From positions 340,226 to 404,225 of the forward strand of contig NZ_QLLL01000001.1 of NCBI RefSeq assembly GCF_003259335.1: DNA of 64,000 nt. Direction: 5' to 3'. The notes below the pieces were generated by a model. That model was not told where the DNA came from. It saw only the letters and a list, made by a program, of their open reading frames with translations, and searched no databases. Each line of letters begins with the position of its first letter. Position 1 is the first letter of the stretch. Of the stretch, positions 1 to 8,684 are shown one piece after another. Source of the DNA: Chitinophaga skermanii (GTDB taxonomy: Bacteria; Bacteroidota; Bacteroidia; Chitinophagales; Chitinophagaceae). Position numbers and translations under genes: made by a program.

Positions 1-740
1 GCGATTACCAAAGCGAAGTAGTGAAGTTCGAAGGCAACCCCAATAAGCAATTATCCACGCTATATGCCGGCCAAAAACTGGGCGAAATCTGGGGCTATGT
101 AACAGAAGGTATCTTCCAAACACAAAAAGAAATTGACGAAGCACCTATCCAAAGTGCTATCCAAAGCGGTTTGTGGTTCCCGGGCGATATTCGTTACAAA
201 AACCTAAACGGCGATACAGCCATTACCAATGGTGCTAACACGGTAGATAACCCCGGCGATCGTAGAATTATTGGTAACAGTACCCCTCGTTTCCAATTCG
301 GCGTAAATATCGATTTGCAATACAAAGGGTTCGACTTTAACATGTTCCTGCAAGGTATTGGTAAACGTGATGTATGGATCGGTAACAGCTTATACTGGGG
401 CGCTGGTTCTACAGGCACTTGGGAAGTATATAACAATTCTTGGACGCCGGATAGAACAGGTGCATACTACCCAGCTTATAAAAACAAGGCCGGCAACAGG
501 CAAGTACAAACGCGCTACTTGGAAAATGGTGCTTACTTAAGAATGAAGAATATTTCGTTAGGCTATACCGTTCCCAAAAACATCACGGAAAGAATTAAGT
601 TAAGCCGCGTTAGAGTATACGCTGCTGCCTACAACTTATTCCAAATCTCGAAACTGCCTAGCACCTTCGATCCAGAATTATTAAGCTCTAACTACCCGAT
701 CCTGAAATCACTTGCCGCAGGTATCCAAGTGTCATTTTAA
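1..740 (+). CDS. SusC/RagA TonB-dependent outer-membrane transporter, C-terminal part
   Basis: Only the last roughly 245 residues are visible because the window opens inside the gene; whole family members have about 1000 residues. The piece shows the normal end of a SusC barrel: a GDIRYKNLNGD loop, a PRFQFGVNIDL strand, alternating aromatic beta-strands and a final strand ending in VSF, the C-terminal Phe typical of outer-membrane insertion signals. A SusD gene follows after 21 bases and three carbohydrate-active genes follow that, so it very probably imports the glycan fragment handled by this cluster. The N-terminal plug and TonB-box region lie outside the window. Confidence 0.93.
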   Translation, partial: DYQSEVVKFEGNPNKQLSTLYAGQKLGEIWGYVTEGIFQTQKEIDEAPIQSAIQSGLWFPGDIRYKNLNGDTAITNGANTVDNPGDRRIIGNSTPRFQFGVNIDLQYKGFDFNMFLQGIGKRDVWIGNSLYWGAGSTGTWEVYNNSWTPDRTGAYYPAYKNKAGNRQVQTRYLENGAYLRMKNISLGYTVPKNITERIKLSRVRVYAAAYNLFQISKLPSTFDPELLSSNYPILKSLAAGIQVSF

Positions 741-761
741 CCAATTCAAATTCGCACAGCC

Positions 762-2558
762 ATGAAAAGATCATTCTATATATGCCTGGTAACGATGCTG
801 TCTGTGATGGCATTGCCCGCTTGTAATAAAGAGTTTCTCGACAGGTACCCGCTCGATAAAATAACAGATAATACCTTCTGGAAATCGGGGAACGATTTAG
901 AAATCTATGTCAACAGTTTCTACCCAAAATATATCATCGGTTTCAGCGATGCCTGGGCCGACGGCACAGTGGCTCCTTATGGTGTGAACGCCGCCATTTT
1001 ACCTTATGGTGATGTAATTAGCGATAACGCTGCGCCTAATAGCTATGCACGTGTTAGCGCCAATCAATATAACGCACACCTTAGCGGCGCCGCCGGTTCT
1101 GGTGGATGGAATTACGCCAATATTCGCGCACTCAATTACTTTATCGATAACTACGAAAAAGCACCTATTACGCCGGCTGAAAAAAATGTGTACCTCGGTG
1201 AAGTATATTGCTTCAAAGCATGGGACTATTTCGAAAAAGTAAAACTATTCGGTGATGTATCTTGGCTATCACATTCCTTGCAAACCAATTCTCCCGAACT
1301 ATACGCAGCCCGCACACCACGCGGAGAAGTTATGGACTCCGTAATGGCATTATTGGATAAAGCAATTGCGATGCTGCCAATAAAAGGGGCCGAAAAATCG
1401 GGCCGTTTGAATAAGGATATGGCCCTGTTCTTAAAAGCCCGTGTAGGTTTACACGAAGGTACATACCGTAAATACCATACCGATTTAAAACTCGACCCAA
1501 CGGCCTACTTAAAGGCTGCCGCCGATGCATCGGAAGAGTTGATTAATAGTGGTCGCTACGCTTTGAAACAAGGCACCACAAGCAGCGTTTACTTCGATCT
1601 ATTCGCTACAGAATCCTATAAAGGCAACACCGAAATTATTCTCGCAAAAGAATACAGCGCAACGCTCAATTATGGTGCTGCGTTCAGTCGCTATTTCGCA
1701 CAGAACCTACGCCACCAATTCGGTGCAACGCGTAGCTTGGTAGATGAATATTTGTGTACAGATGGTTTAACCATTTCTACTAGCCCATTATTCAAAGGCA
1801 AAGACTCTATTCAAGCCGAGTTTACCAACCGCGATCCACGCCTTACACAAACAATCGCCAATTTCGGTACCTACAACCTCGCTGTAGGTGTAACCAGTGG
1901 CGCCGATAATGCACCCAAACCCAATATTCCGGGCCTTTCAGGTAATAAATGCCCTACGGGTTACCGCGTAGCCAAATGGTTCTATAATAACCCGGTTGAT
2001 TGGGATCGTATTACGAACGGTATGCAAGCCGCGCCCGTTTTCCGCTATGCTGAAATACTCTTAACATACGCCGAAGCGAAGTACGAACAAGGTGCCATCA
2101 CCCAAACGATTATCGATAAAACCATCAACGCTTTACGTGCAAGGGTAGGCATGCCAGGTTTAACCATCGGGCAAGAACCTGCCGATACCCGTTTAGATAA
2201 TATCTACCATCAATATCTTAGCTACCCAGTTGCGCCTTTACTTCGTGAAATTCGCCGCGAACGCCGCGTAGAAATGGCTTTCGAAAATACACGCTGGCAC
2301 GATTTAATGCGCTGGAAAGCCGGCCGCTTGTTAGAAGTGCCTGTAGAAGGTATCAAGTTTGTACAAGCACAATTCCCGAAAGTAGTGATTAACAAAGATG
2401 TGTATCTAAGTAGCGAAGGATTCCTGTTACCGTATTATAAAACATTACCTACAGGTAGAACATTCGACGAAAATAAACAGTATCTTTTCCCTATTCCTAT
2501 CGCGGATATTGTACTCAATAAAAATTTAGGCCAAAACCCAGGTTGGGAACAACCTTAA
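762..2558 (+). CDS. SusD/RagB family nutrient-binding lipoprotein
   Basis: Surface glycan-binding lipoprotein that caps the SusC barrel and hands over oligosaccharides. A signal peptide ends in a lipobox with Cys21 (LPAC), followed by NKEFLDRYPLD, the family's usual N-terminal signature (C-x-K-x-FLD). The tetratricopeptide-like helices run through the middle, and the C-terminal region carries RRERRVEMAFENTRWHDLMRW and the LFPIP..E/DI...NPGW ending that mark SusD proteins. Length 598 residues is normal. It sits directly behind its SusC and 19 bases before a fucosidase, as in a polysaccharide utilisation locus. The glycan is not identified by the sequence itself. Confidence 0.95.
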   Translation: MKRSFYICLVTMLSVMALPACNKEFLDRYPLDKITDNTFWKSGNDLEIYVNSFYPKYIIGFSDAWADGTVAPYGVNAAILPYGDVISDNAAPNSYARVSANQYNAHLSGAAGSGGWNYANIRALNYFIDNYEKAPITPAEKNVYLGEVYCFKAWDYFEKVKLFGDVSWLSHSLQTNSPELYAARTPRGEVMDSVMALLDKAIAMLPIKGAEKSGRLNKDMALFLKARVGLHEGTYRKYHTDLKLDPTAYLKAAADASEELINSGRYALKQGTTSSVYFDLFATESYKGNTEIILAKEYSATLNYGAAFSRYFAQNLRHQFGATRSLVDEYLCTDGLTISTSPLFKGKDSIQAEFTNRDPRLTQTIANFGTYNLAVGVTSGADNAPKPNIPGLSGNKCPTGYRVAKWFYNNPVDWDRITNGMQAAPVFRYAEILLTYAEAKYEQGAITQTIIDKTINALRARVGMPGLTIGQEPADTRLDNIYHQYLSYPVAPLLREIRRERRVEMAFENTRWHDLMRWKAGRLLEVPVEGIKFVQAQFPKVVINKDVYLSSEGFLLPYYKTLPTGRTFDENKQYLFPIPIADIVLNKNLGQNPGWEQP

Positions 2559-2577
2559 TATTTCAATCAAAATCAAC

Positions 2578-4023
2578 ATGTTTATGAGAAAGTATGACTT
2601 GCGAAGGATAGGCTTGCTGCTGTTGCTCTGTGTGACGATGTTTGGAAATGCCAACAGTCAAACTACAAAACAACCTGTAGCCCTCAAACACGGTGCACAC
2701 CGCGTAGGTAAACGTACCGATGCCGACATGGCCAAGTGGCGCAGCTACGGCCTCGGCCAGTTTATTCACTGGGGCTTATATTCTATACTCGAAGGAAAGT
2801 ATAATGGCAAATATTATAACGGCGCCGCCGAATGGATTCGCTCTTGGAAAGAAGTGCCACACGCCGAATACGATTCATTATACAAACAATTCAACCCGGA
2901 AAACTTTAACCCCACCCAATGGGCAAAGATGGCCAAACAAATGGGCGTGAAATACGTGACGTTTACAACAAAACACCACGACGGTTTCTGCCTATGGCCT
3001 AGTCAATACACCCAATACACCGTTGCTAACTCGCCTTACAAAAAAGACATTGTGAAGCAAGTGGTAGATGCCTACACGAAAGAAGGTATCGACGTGTATT
3101 TATACTTCTCGGTAATGGATTGGAGCCACCCCGATTGGCGTACCGACCTCAAAACAAAAGAGGACAGTGTAGCTTTCGATCGCTTCAAACTATTCACTAA
3201 AAACCAACTCACCGAGCTACTGAAAATGTACCCACAAACAAAAGGTTTATGGTTCGACGGTACCTGGGATACAAGTTGGAAGAAAAGCGGTGCCTTCAGC
3301 GATTCGTTGGAACAACATCTTAAATCCCTCATCCCTGGTTTAATCATTGGATCCCGCTTACGGGCCGATGAATTCGGTAACCGCCACAACGATGCCAACG
3401 GGGTATTAATGGGCGACTATGAACAAGGCTGGGAACGTAAAATCCCGAAAACATACGCCGATGTACATGGTAACGACTGGGATTGTGTAATGACCATCCC
3501 CGAAAACGGATGGGGCTATGCAGAAAAATGGCTTGGCCATTGGAAAACCTCGTACGAATGTATAGAAATGACGACCCAATGTGTATCCCTCGGTGGCAAC
3601 TTCGTCTTAAACTTCGGCCCTAAAGCCGATGGTACTTTCCGCCCAGAAGAAATCACTGTTGCCAAAGAAATGGGCGATTGGATGAAAGTAAACAACGCGG
3701 CGATCTATGATTGTGAATACGCTAACTGTGAAAAACAAGATTGGGGCTATTTCACTAAGAAACAAAACGATGATAAAATCTATATGGTCGTATTCAACGT
3801 GCCTATCAACGGTAGCTTGAAAGTGAAATTGCCAAAGAACACAAGCATCGGTAAAGCCAGCTTATTACAAGCACCTAGTACAGTACTAAGTACCGAGCAG
3901 TTAGATTACAATGCTTCCTATATCCAATTACCAAAGGGCATGAAACCTACATCGCCATTCGTAATAGTGATCGATACGAAGCAGCAAAGCCAAGTTGAAA
4001 CAGAGCAAAAAGCAAAAACATAG
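2578..4023 (+). CDS. alpha-L-fucosidase, GH29 family
   Basis: Exo-acting glycosidase that removes terminal alpha-L-fucose with retention. After a signal peptide (cleavage probably near residue 27), the catalytic domain starts with the family's WRSYGLGQFIHWGLYS block and KHHDGFCLW. The predicted nucleophile is Asp227 in LWFDGTWD. At 481 residues it holds the catalytic domain and a short beta-sandwich tail. A second possible start lies two codons downstream (ATG at 2584) and would give a cleaner signal peptide. Its position behind SusC/SusD and before DUF2264 and GH88/105 genes implies a fucose-bearing acidic glycan. Substrate linkage is not known. Confidence 0.92.
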   Translation: MFMRKYDLRRIGLLLLLCVTMFGNANSQTTKQPVALKHGAHRVGKRTDADMAKWRSYGLGQFIHWGLYSILEGKYNGKYYNGAAEWIRSWKEVPHAEYDSLYKQFNPENFNPTQWAKMAKQMGVKYVTFTTKHHDGFCLWPSQYTQYTVANSPYKKDIVKQVVDAYTKEGIDVYLYFSVMDWSHPDWRTDLKTKEDSVAFDRFKLFTKNQLTELLKMYPQTKGLWFDGTWDTSWKKSGAFSDSLEQHLKSLIPGLIIGSRLRADEFGNRHNDANGVLMGDYEQGWERKIPKTYADVHGNDWDCVMTIPENGWGYAEKWLGHWKTSYECIEMTTQCVSLGGNFVLNFGPKADGTFRPEEITVAKEMGDWMKVNNAAIYDCEYANCEKQDWGYFTKKQNDDKIYMVVFNVPINGSLKVKLPKNTSIGKASLLQAPSTVLSTEQLDYNASYIQLPKGMKPTSPFVIVIDTKQQSQVETEQKAKT

Positions 4024-4032
4024 TTCCCGCAT

Positions 4033-5298
4033 ATGCAAAGAAGAAATTTTATACGCTGGTCGTCGCTACTAGGCATCATGGGTTTTGTGCCTGCGAAAGA
4101 AAGCGCCGCTAACATCATCGATGTACAAAGTAAAACACCCGCTAAGGGAGACGACCGCGCTTATTGGGTGCATTTATTAGATAAGATGTCCACGCCGGTA
4201 TTGAGCAATATGAGCCAAGATAAATTGCGTGAGAATATGCCCATGGAATATAGTCCTACTTGGGATGGTAGGAATAAAGAAGTGGGATATATGGAAGCCT
4301 TTGGTCGACTCATCGCGGGTATTGCTCCATTCTTGGCCCTGCCCGTAGATGATTCCGAAGAAGGAAAAATTCGCAAGCGCTTGCTCTTACAAACACAGCA
4401 AAGCTTAGCGCATGCTGTAAATATGGCCAGTGCAGATTACCTGTATTGGGGCGACGAGAAAACACGTCAACCTATTGTAGATGCAGCCTATATCGCGCAA
4501 GCATTTCTATATGCACCGAAAGCATTGTGGGAACCGCTTTCTCAAAAAACAAAGGATCAATATATCAACGAGTTCAAAGCCATGCGCGTTATTAAACCGT
4601 TTAACAGCAATTGGTTGTTATTCGCTGCCATGGTAGAAACGTTTTTATTGAGTATCGGGGAAGATTTTAATGCAGAAAGAATCGATCATGCCATCGACCA
4701 AATTACGAGTTGGTATGTGGGTGATGGTTGGTACAGTGATGGCGATCTTTTCCACTTCGATCATTACAACGGGTACGTTATTCACCCTATGTTGGTAGAT
4801 GTGTTAAGAGTGAACGTGGAGAAAGGACGCCGCCCGCAAGCAGCCTACGATCAAGCCTATAAGCGTATGCAACGGTATGCATCCTTCCAAGAACGATATA
4901 TTTCACCGGAAGGTACCTTCCTCGTAGTCGGCCGTTCATCCACGTACCGTGTAGGCGCTTTCCAACCACTCGTAAAAGTAGCATTGGAAAATAAATTGCC
5001 CAAAGGTATTTCCCCGCAACAAGTAAGAAGTGCATTAACTGCCGTGATGAAGAATATGTTTGTACCGAAAACCTTCCGCAAAGGCGATTGGCTAACATTG
5101 GGTTTAGTGGGAGATCAACAAGCCGATCTTTCCGATTATTACTCGAATACCGGCAGCATGTATATTACATCGCTCGTGTTCTTAGCCCTTGGCCTCCCTG
5201 CTTCACATGAATTCTGGAGCGGCGATTTCGCCGAGTGGACACAGCGGAAAGCATGGAGTGGAAAACCTTTCCAAAAGGATTATGCAGTTGATTATTAA
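4033..5298 (+). CDS. DUF2264 domain-containing protein
   Basis: A 421-residue protein of the DUF2264 family, often found in polysaccharide utilisation loci and thought to have an alpha/alpha-toroid glycosidase-like fold; its activity is not established. The N-terminus MQRRNFIRWSSLLGI resembles a twin-arginine signal (RRNFIRW), suggesting folded export to the periplasm. Recognisable blocks are WDGRNKEVGYMEAFGR, NWLLFAAMVE, GWYSDGDLFHFDHYNGYVIHP and the acid-rich middle. It begins 10 bases after the fucosidase and ends 4 bases before the next gene, so all are one operon. Role as a periplasmic glycan hydrolase is inference. Confidence 0.88.
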   Translation: MQRRNFIRWSSLLGIMGFVPAKESAANIIDVQSKTPAKGDDRAYWVHLLDKMSTPVLSNMSQDKLRENMPMEYSPTWDGRNKEVGYMEAFGRLIAGIAPFLALPVDDSEEGKIRKRLLLQTQQSLAHAVNMASADYLYWGDEKTRQPIVDAAYIAQAFLYAPKALWEPLSQKTKDQYINEFKAMRVIKPFNSNWLLFAAMVETFLLSIGEDFNAERIDHAIDQITSWYVGDGWYSDGDLFHFDHYNGYVIHPMLVDVLRVNVEKGRRPQAAYDQAYKRMQRYASFQERYISPEGTFLVVGRSSTYRVGAFQPLVKVALENKLPKGISPQQVRSALTAVMKNMFVPKTFRKGDWLTLGLVGDQQADLSDYYSNTGSMYITSLVFLALGLPASHEFWSGDFAEWTQRKAWSGKPFQKDYAVDY

Positions 5299-5301
5299 TG
5301 A

Positions 5302-6420
5302 ATGAAGATGAAGAAAATAATTAGCACAGTTGTTATTGCATTGCTCTGCCTACAAACCTTTGCCTTTGCACCAAAAGATTCCTTACTGGCACCGAAGAAA
5401 ATTCTAGCCATCATGGAACGCGTAGGCGATTGGCAGATCAACGAATTTCGACAAGATCATATTAAATGGCCTTGGTGGGATTGGACAAATGGCGCCTTGT
5501 ACACTGGCATTGTAGAACTAGGCAAGCTCAGCAAAAAGCCGGTATACAACCAGTTCTTACAAGAAGTAGGCAACAAGAATGATTGGAATACAGGCCATCG
5601 CAGGTTCTTCGCCGATGATTATTGCGTAGGTCAATTGTATGCACAACTTTACATGCAATACAAGCAACCTGTCATGATTGCCAAATTCCAAGCACTCGCC
5701 GACAGCATTGTCAACAAGCCACATACCGAATCGCTAGAATGGAAAAATAGCATCCAATTACGCGAATGGGCATGGTGTGATGCCTTGTTTATGGGCCCGC
5801 CCGCATTAGCATACCTATCTACAGCCACGGGCAACCCGAAGTACCTCCAAACTGCCGACGAACTATGGTGGAAAACAACCGCCTACTTATTCGACAGCAC
5901 CGAGAACCTCTATTTCCGCGACAGTAAATACTTCCTTCAAAAAGAAGCCAACGGCGCGAAAATGTTCTGGGCAAGAGGTAATGGCTGGGTAATGGGAGGT
6001 TTAGTAAGAATGCTGGAAAACATGCCGAAAAACTATCCTAACCGCCCAACATTCGAAGCCCTCTTTAAAAAGATGGCAAAGAAAATTGCAGCTATCCAAC
6101 ACGAAGACGGTACCTGGCACACCGCCCTGCTAGACCAAGCCAGCTACCCATCAAAAGAAACTAGCGGCACCGGTTTCTATGCTTATGCCCTCACCTGGGG
6201 TATTCGCCATGGTATATTACCGAAGAAAGAATACTTCCCCGTTGTGCAAAAAGCATGGTATGCATTGGTAAGCGCCGTTCACCCAAATGGTAAGCTAGGC
6301 TTCGTGCAAAAGATTGGCGAGAAACCCGGCGTAGTGGATTATAATAGCACCGAAGTATACGGCGTAGGAGCCTTTTTACTAACAGGTAGCGAATTATACC
6401 GCCTATTACAACGTTCATAA
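5302..6420 (+). CDS. glycoside hydrolase family 88/105, unsaturated uronyl hydrolase
   Basis: Enzyme of the YteR/YesR type that hydrates and removes the 4,5-unsaturated uronic acid left at the non-reducing end by polysaccharide lyases. A signal peptide (MKMKKIISTVVIALLCLQTFAFA) precedes the alpha6/alpha6 barrel. The likely catalytic acid is Asp160 in WCDALFMGPP, and WARGNGWVMGG is the conserved aromatic block of the family. Length 372 is normal. It is the last gene of the operon, followed by a strong terminator. Together with GH29 it suggests the locus degrades a fucosylated, uronic-acid-containing polymer such as a pectic or related glycan; that target is inference. Confidence 0.9.
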   Translation: MKMKKIISTVVIALLCLQTFAFAPKDSLLAPKKILAIMERVGDWQINEFRQDHIKWPWWDWTNGALYTGIVELGKLSKKPVYNQFLQEVGNKNDWNTGHRRFFADDYCVGQLYAQLYMQYKQPVMIAKFQALADSIVNKPHTESLEWKNSIQLREWAWCDALFMGPPALAYLSTATGNPKYLQTADELWWKTTAYLFDSTENLYFRDSKYFLQKEANGAKMFWARGNGWVMGGLVRMLENMPKNYPNRPTFEALFKKMAKKIAAIQHEDGTWHTALLDQASYPSKETSGTGFYAYALTWGIRHGILPKKEYFPVVQKAWYALVSAVHPNGKLGFVQKIGEKPGVVDYNSTEVYGVGAFLLTGSELYRLLQRS

Positions 6421-6445
6421 TTGCGATTGATTTTCTAATAAGCAA

Positions 6446-6477
6446 GCAAAGCTGTGTTCTACAGCTTTGCTTTTTTT
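6446..6477 (+). terminator. rho-independent terminator of the first glycan locus
   Basis: Perfect 10-bp stem (GCAAAGCTGT / ACAGCTTTGC) with a five-base loop, followed by seven T. It lies 26 bases after the GH88/105 gene and closes the SusC-SusD-hydrolase operon. Confidence 0.9.
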
Positions 6478-6522
6478 ATGCGGGGAATTGATGTACATTG
6501 AACCACGATAAATAGCCTAACT

Positions 6523-6903
6523 ATGCTACCAGTAATCCTTTTGATGCTATTGCCACATCAACAATATGATGCTACTAAATATTTTCATAGCCACAAAGAA
6601 CACTGTAGTGTATCGTATAACACCATTTGGGATATAGAAATCGCCCTTAATGCAACAGGTAGTTTTGCCTTGGTTTTTGAGAAGCGGAAAGACAACCATT
6701 TACAAGAGGGTTATAAAGTAATTGGGTATTATGAAGAAAAAAGCGATACCCTAAAACTACAAGCTTATGGAGCATTGCAAGCAACAGGTGGTTGGAAGAA
6801 CGCTACTTTGGTAAAACATCATGAAAGCTATCAATTGGTAAGTGGTGGGTGGACTACTTTAAAGGAACTTATACCAGGTAGAAGCCCTTACCTAGTGAGG
6901 TAA
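6523..6903 (+). CDS. hypothetical protein, possibly secreted
   Basis: A 126-residue protein that I do not recognise. It starts with a short hydrophobic stretch (MLPVILLMLLP) that could be a signal peptide, then alternates polar and aromatic residues (FALVFEKRKD, YKVIGYYEEKSD, LKLQAYGALQ), a pattern that fits a small beta-sheet protein. It starts about 45 bases after the preceding terminator. Directly behind its stop codon, in the same frame, lies the decayed C-terminus of a relative of the next gene, so its 3' end adjoins old duplication debris. No function is proposed. Confidence 0.6.
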   Translation: MLPVILLMLLPHQQYDATKYFHSHKEHCSVSYNTIWDIEIALNATGSFALVFEKRKDNHLQEGYKVIGYYEEKSDTLKLQAYGALQATGGWKNATLVKHHESYQLVSGGWTTLKELIPGRSPYLVR

Positions 6904-6990
6904 CAGCCAGCACTACAAATAGCCTTGCAAGAGCGGTACCCCAAAGATATAACACACCGATTTTTTTATCCCAATGACGTTGAAGATTGA
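6904..6990 (+). pseudogene. remnant: C-terminus of a paralogue of the 7016-7513 gene
   Basis: Reading the frame just after the stop of the preceding gene gives QPALQIALQERYPKD..., which matches the C-terminus of the next gene (FQALQAALHASYPQD...) in the pattern Q-x-x-ALQ-x-AL-x3-YP-x-D-x4-F. There is no start codon and no matching N-terminal part, so this looks like the last piece of a tandem duplicate that was mostly deleted. Confidence 0.5.
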
Positions 6991-7000
6991 AGTGTTTTAC

Positions 7001-7008
7001 TAAATTTA
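7001..7008 (+). promoter_or_regulatory. candidate -7 element before the 7016 gene
   Basis: TAAATTTA is one mismatch from the Bacteroidota -7 consensus TAnnTTTG. A TTG lies 18 bases upstream as a -33 candidate, and the start codon is only 8 bases downstream, so the mRNA would have almost no leader. Confidence 0.3.
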
Positions 7009-7015
7009 TAACACA

Positions 7016-7513
7016 ATGAACTACCCTATAAACGACAATACTGATATCCTTATCCGCCTTAACCGAAACGATTCCGTTACGCTATTATTCCATATTGCAG
7101 ATAATATCTACGAAATAAGAAGCTTGGTATCGATCGACGATACAATGCCTCTTCTGATGGGCACCATGCATAGTTTGTTAGAGGGCAAAGATGATTTTGT
7201 ATGGTCTTTCTGCAATTATGATGAATGGAATCATATTTATATCAAAAGAAAGCCTCATCAGCCTGAGCTGTTGATAATAGAAAGTAAAGAGTCTGGTTCT
7301 AGAGAACCCTTTTCTACTATTTTTCAATTTGAAGTCGAGCAAAAACAGTTCTTACTTACATTGTATTACCAACTCAAGAAAATTGCCCATTTAATGACGA
7401 ACGAGGTATATGCAGAAGATAGAAAAGCAGCTTTCTCAATCGACACGTTCCAAGCATTACAAGCAGCTTTGCATGCAAGTTATCCGCAAGATGTAGTGCT
7501 AGGTTTATTTTAG
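7016..7513 (+). CDS. hypothetical protein
   Basis: A 165-residue cytoplasmic-looking protein with no signal peptide and no recognised domain. It is rich in acidic and aromatic residues and seems to mix beta segments (DSVTLLFHIADNIYEI) with a long helical C-terminal half (FLLTLYYQLKKIAHLM). A fragment of a second copy of its C-terminus lies immediately upstream at 6904-6990, so the family has been duplicated here. It ends 19 bases before the Crp/Fnr gene and may be co-transcribed with it. Single-domain proteins of this size next to decayed paralogues are sometimes immunity-type proteins, but nothing here proves that. Confidence 0.6.
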   Translation: MNYPINDNTDILIRLNRNDSVTLLFHIADNIYEIRSLVSIDDTMPLLMGTMHSLLEGKDDFVWSFCNYDEWNHIYIKRKPHQPELLIIESKESGSREPFSTIFQFEVEQKQFLLTLYYQLKKIAHLMTNEVYAEDRKAAFSIDTFQALQAALHASYPQDVVLGLF

Positions 7514-7532
7514 GGAGAATAGATATACGAAC

Positions 7533-8105
7533 ATGCAGTATACCATACAACATATCGCGCAACAATTCAACATCCCAATTTCGTCGGCAACACATTTCCT
7601 GTCGAAGTTCTCCAAGGTGGAATTACTACGCGGTACTGTTTTCCAAGCCGCCGGTAAAACATGTCATAGCATTGGCCTCATAGAAAGCGGGCTCATGAAA
7701 TGCGTATTCCACAAAGATGGCGAAGAAGTTGTATTCGAGTTCGCCTACGAAAACCAATTCATAGCCGATTACTATAGCTTTGTTACACAACAGCCCTCCG
7801 AAAAAGAAATCGTGTGCCTAGAAGATGCCATTGTATATGTAATTGATCGCGAGACCTTACGTGCCCTTGCAGAAGATATGCCCTTTGTTGAAGACATGAA
7901 TAGGAAGATGAATGAATTCCTATTCCTCAAAATGCACGATCGCCTCAAATCCCAACTCCTTCATACCTCCACCGAACGATACGAACAACTAATCGCAGAA
8001 AGACAAGATCTTGCCAACCGTATTCCACAATACTTACTGGCTTCCTATGTAGCTGTAGCCCCTGAAACCCTTAGCCGCATCCGTAAGAAATTGGCAAGCC
8101 GGTAG
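7533..8105 (+). CDS. Crp/Fnr family transcriptional regulator
   Basis: A 190-residue one-component regulator. Residues about 25-115 form the cyclic-nucleotide-binding-like beta-roll (LLRGTVFQAAG..., GLIESGLMKCVFHKDGEEVVFEFAYE, IADYYSF). A dimerisation helix follows (DMNRKMNEFLFLKMHDRLKSQL), then a C-terminal helix-turn-helix (DLANRIPQYLLASYVAVAPETLSRIRKKL). There is no cysteine cluster for an iron-sulfur centre, so it is not a classical Fnr; the ligand is unknown. The next gene, DinB-like, starts about 60 bases downstream behind an FNR-type inverted repeat, which makes a local regulatory circuit likely. Confidence 0.9.
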   Translation: MQYTIQHIAQQFNIPISSATHFLSKFSKVELLRGTVFQAAGKTCHSIGLIESGLMKCVFHKDGEEVVFEFAYENQFIADYYSFVTQQPSEKEIVCLEDAIVYVIDRETLRALAEDMPFVEDMNRKMNEFLFLKMHDRLKSQLLHTSTERYEQLIAERQDLANRIPQYLLASYVAVAPETLSRIRKKLASR

Positions 8106-8111
8106 TGTTTC

Positions 8112-8125
8112 TTGACCAAAGTCAA
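8112..8125 (+). promoter_or_regulatory. FNR/Crp-type inverted repeat (TTGAC-N4-GTCAA)
   Basis: TTGACCAAAGTCAA is a perfect inverted repeat with the layout of Crp/Fnr-family boxes (TTGAT-N4-ATCAA and relatives). Its centre lies about 34 bases upstream of the centre of a TACCTTTA -7 element, close to the -41.5 position used by class II activators. It stands between a Crp/Fnr regulator gene and the DinB gene. Confidence 0.5.
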
Positions 8126-8148
8126 CCACTCCCCGCAGCCCCACACCG

Positions 8149-8156
8149 TACCTTTA
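8149..8156 (+). promoter_or_regulatory. candidate -7 element for the DinB gene
   Basis: TACCTTTA matches TAnnTTTG at all but the last base and is 8 bases upstream of the ATG at 8165, which supports that ATG and a nearly leaderless mRNA. Confidence 0.4.
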
Positions 8157-8164
8157 TACCAAAA

Positions 8165-8683
8165 ATGGACGCCCTTTCACACTTACTACAACAAACCCGC
8201 CATACACACTCTTGGACGCACAAGTTAATTGATGACATACCCATTGATAAGTGGCACATCATCCCAAACAACATGCAATCCAATATTACTTGGCAAGTAG
8301 GTCATTTGGTCGTAAGCCATTATTACCACGCTATTTGGGCAATCCAAGGCCATCAAATGAATATCCTGCAAAGCATCCCGTTACAGCAGTACGCCCAACT
8401 CTTCACCGCCAATCCACCCAAGGAAGCTGTGAACCAAATAGATATACCACAACTCCTCGCTGATCTCCACACCATGGAGCAAACATCCCTCAACATCATC
8501 GCACAGCTAACCGAACAAGCACTTACAGCCCCCTTGGAACCCATTACGCCCACCCATCCCATTGCCCATAACAAGCTAGAAGCCATCGATTGGAATATCC
8601 ATCACACCATGTGGCATTGTGGACAAATAGCCATGATCCGCCGCAGTGTTTATCGTAAAATGGAGTTCGGGTTACAATTGTAA
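8165..8683 (+). CDS. DinB family protein
   Basis: A 172-residue four-helix-bundle protein of the DinB/YfiT type, a metal-binding fold that includes thiol-dependent transferases; the exact reaction is unknown. Histidines in NITWQVGHLVVSHYYH and NIHHTMWHCGQIAMIRR sit where the family's metal ligands are expected. I chose the ATG at 8165. The longer reading from GTG at 8105 would overlap the stop of the Crp/Fnr gene and run through an FNR-like box and a -7 promoter element, which are more likely regulatory. Probably controlled by the adjacent Crp/Fnr protein. Confidence 0.82.
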   Translation: MDALSHLLQQTRHTHSWTHKLIDDIPIDKWHIIPNNMQSNITWQVGHLVVSHYYHAIWAIQGHQMNILQSIPLQQYAQLFTANPPKEAVNQIDIPQLLADLHTMEQTSLNIIAQLTEQALTAPLEPITPTHPIAHNKLEAIDWNIHHTMWHCGQIAMIRRSVYRKMEFGLQL

Positions 8684-8684
8684 C
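8671..8684. promoter_or_regulatory. 14-bp palindrome shared with the kinase promoter
   Basis: GTTACAATTGTAAC is a perfect palindrome spanning the DinB stop codon. The identical 14 bases occur again at 12758-12771, upstream of the kinase of the neighbouring two-component pair. Its half-site TGTAA is also the core of the repeats at 8707-8783. Confidence 0.4.
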
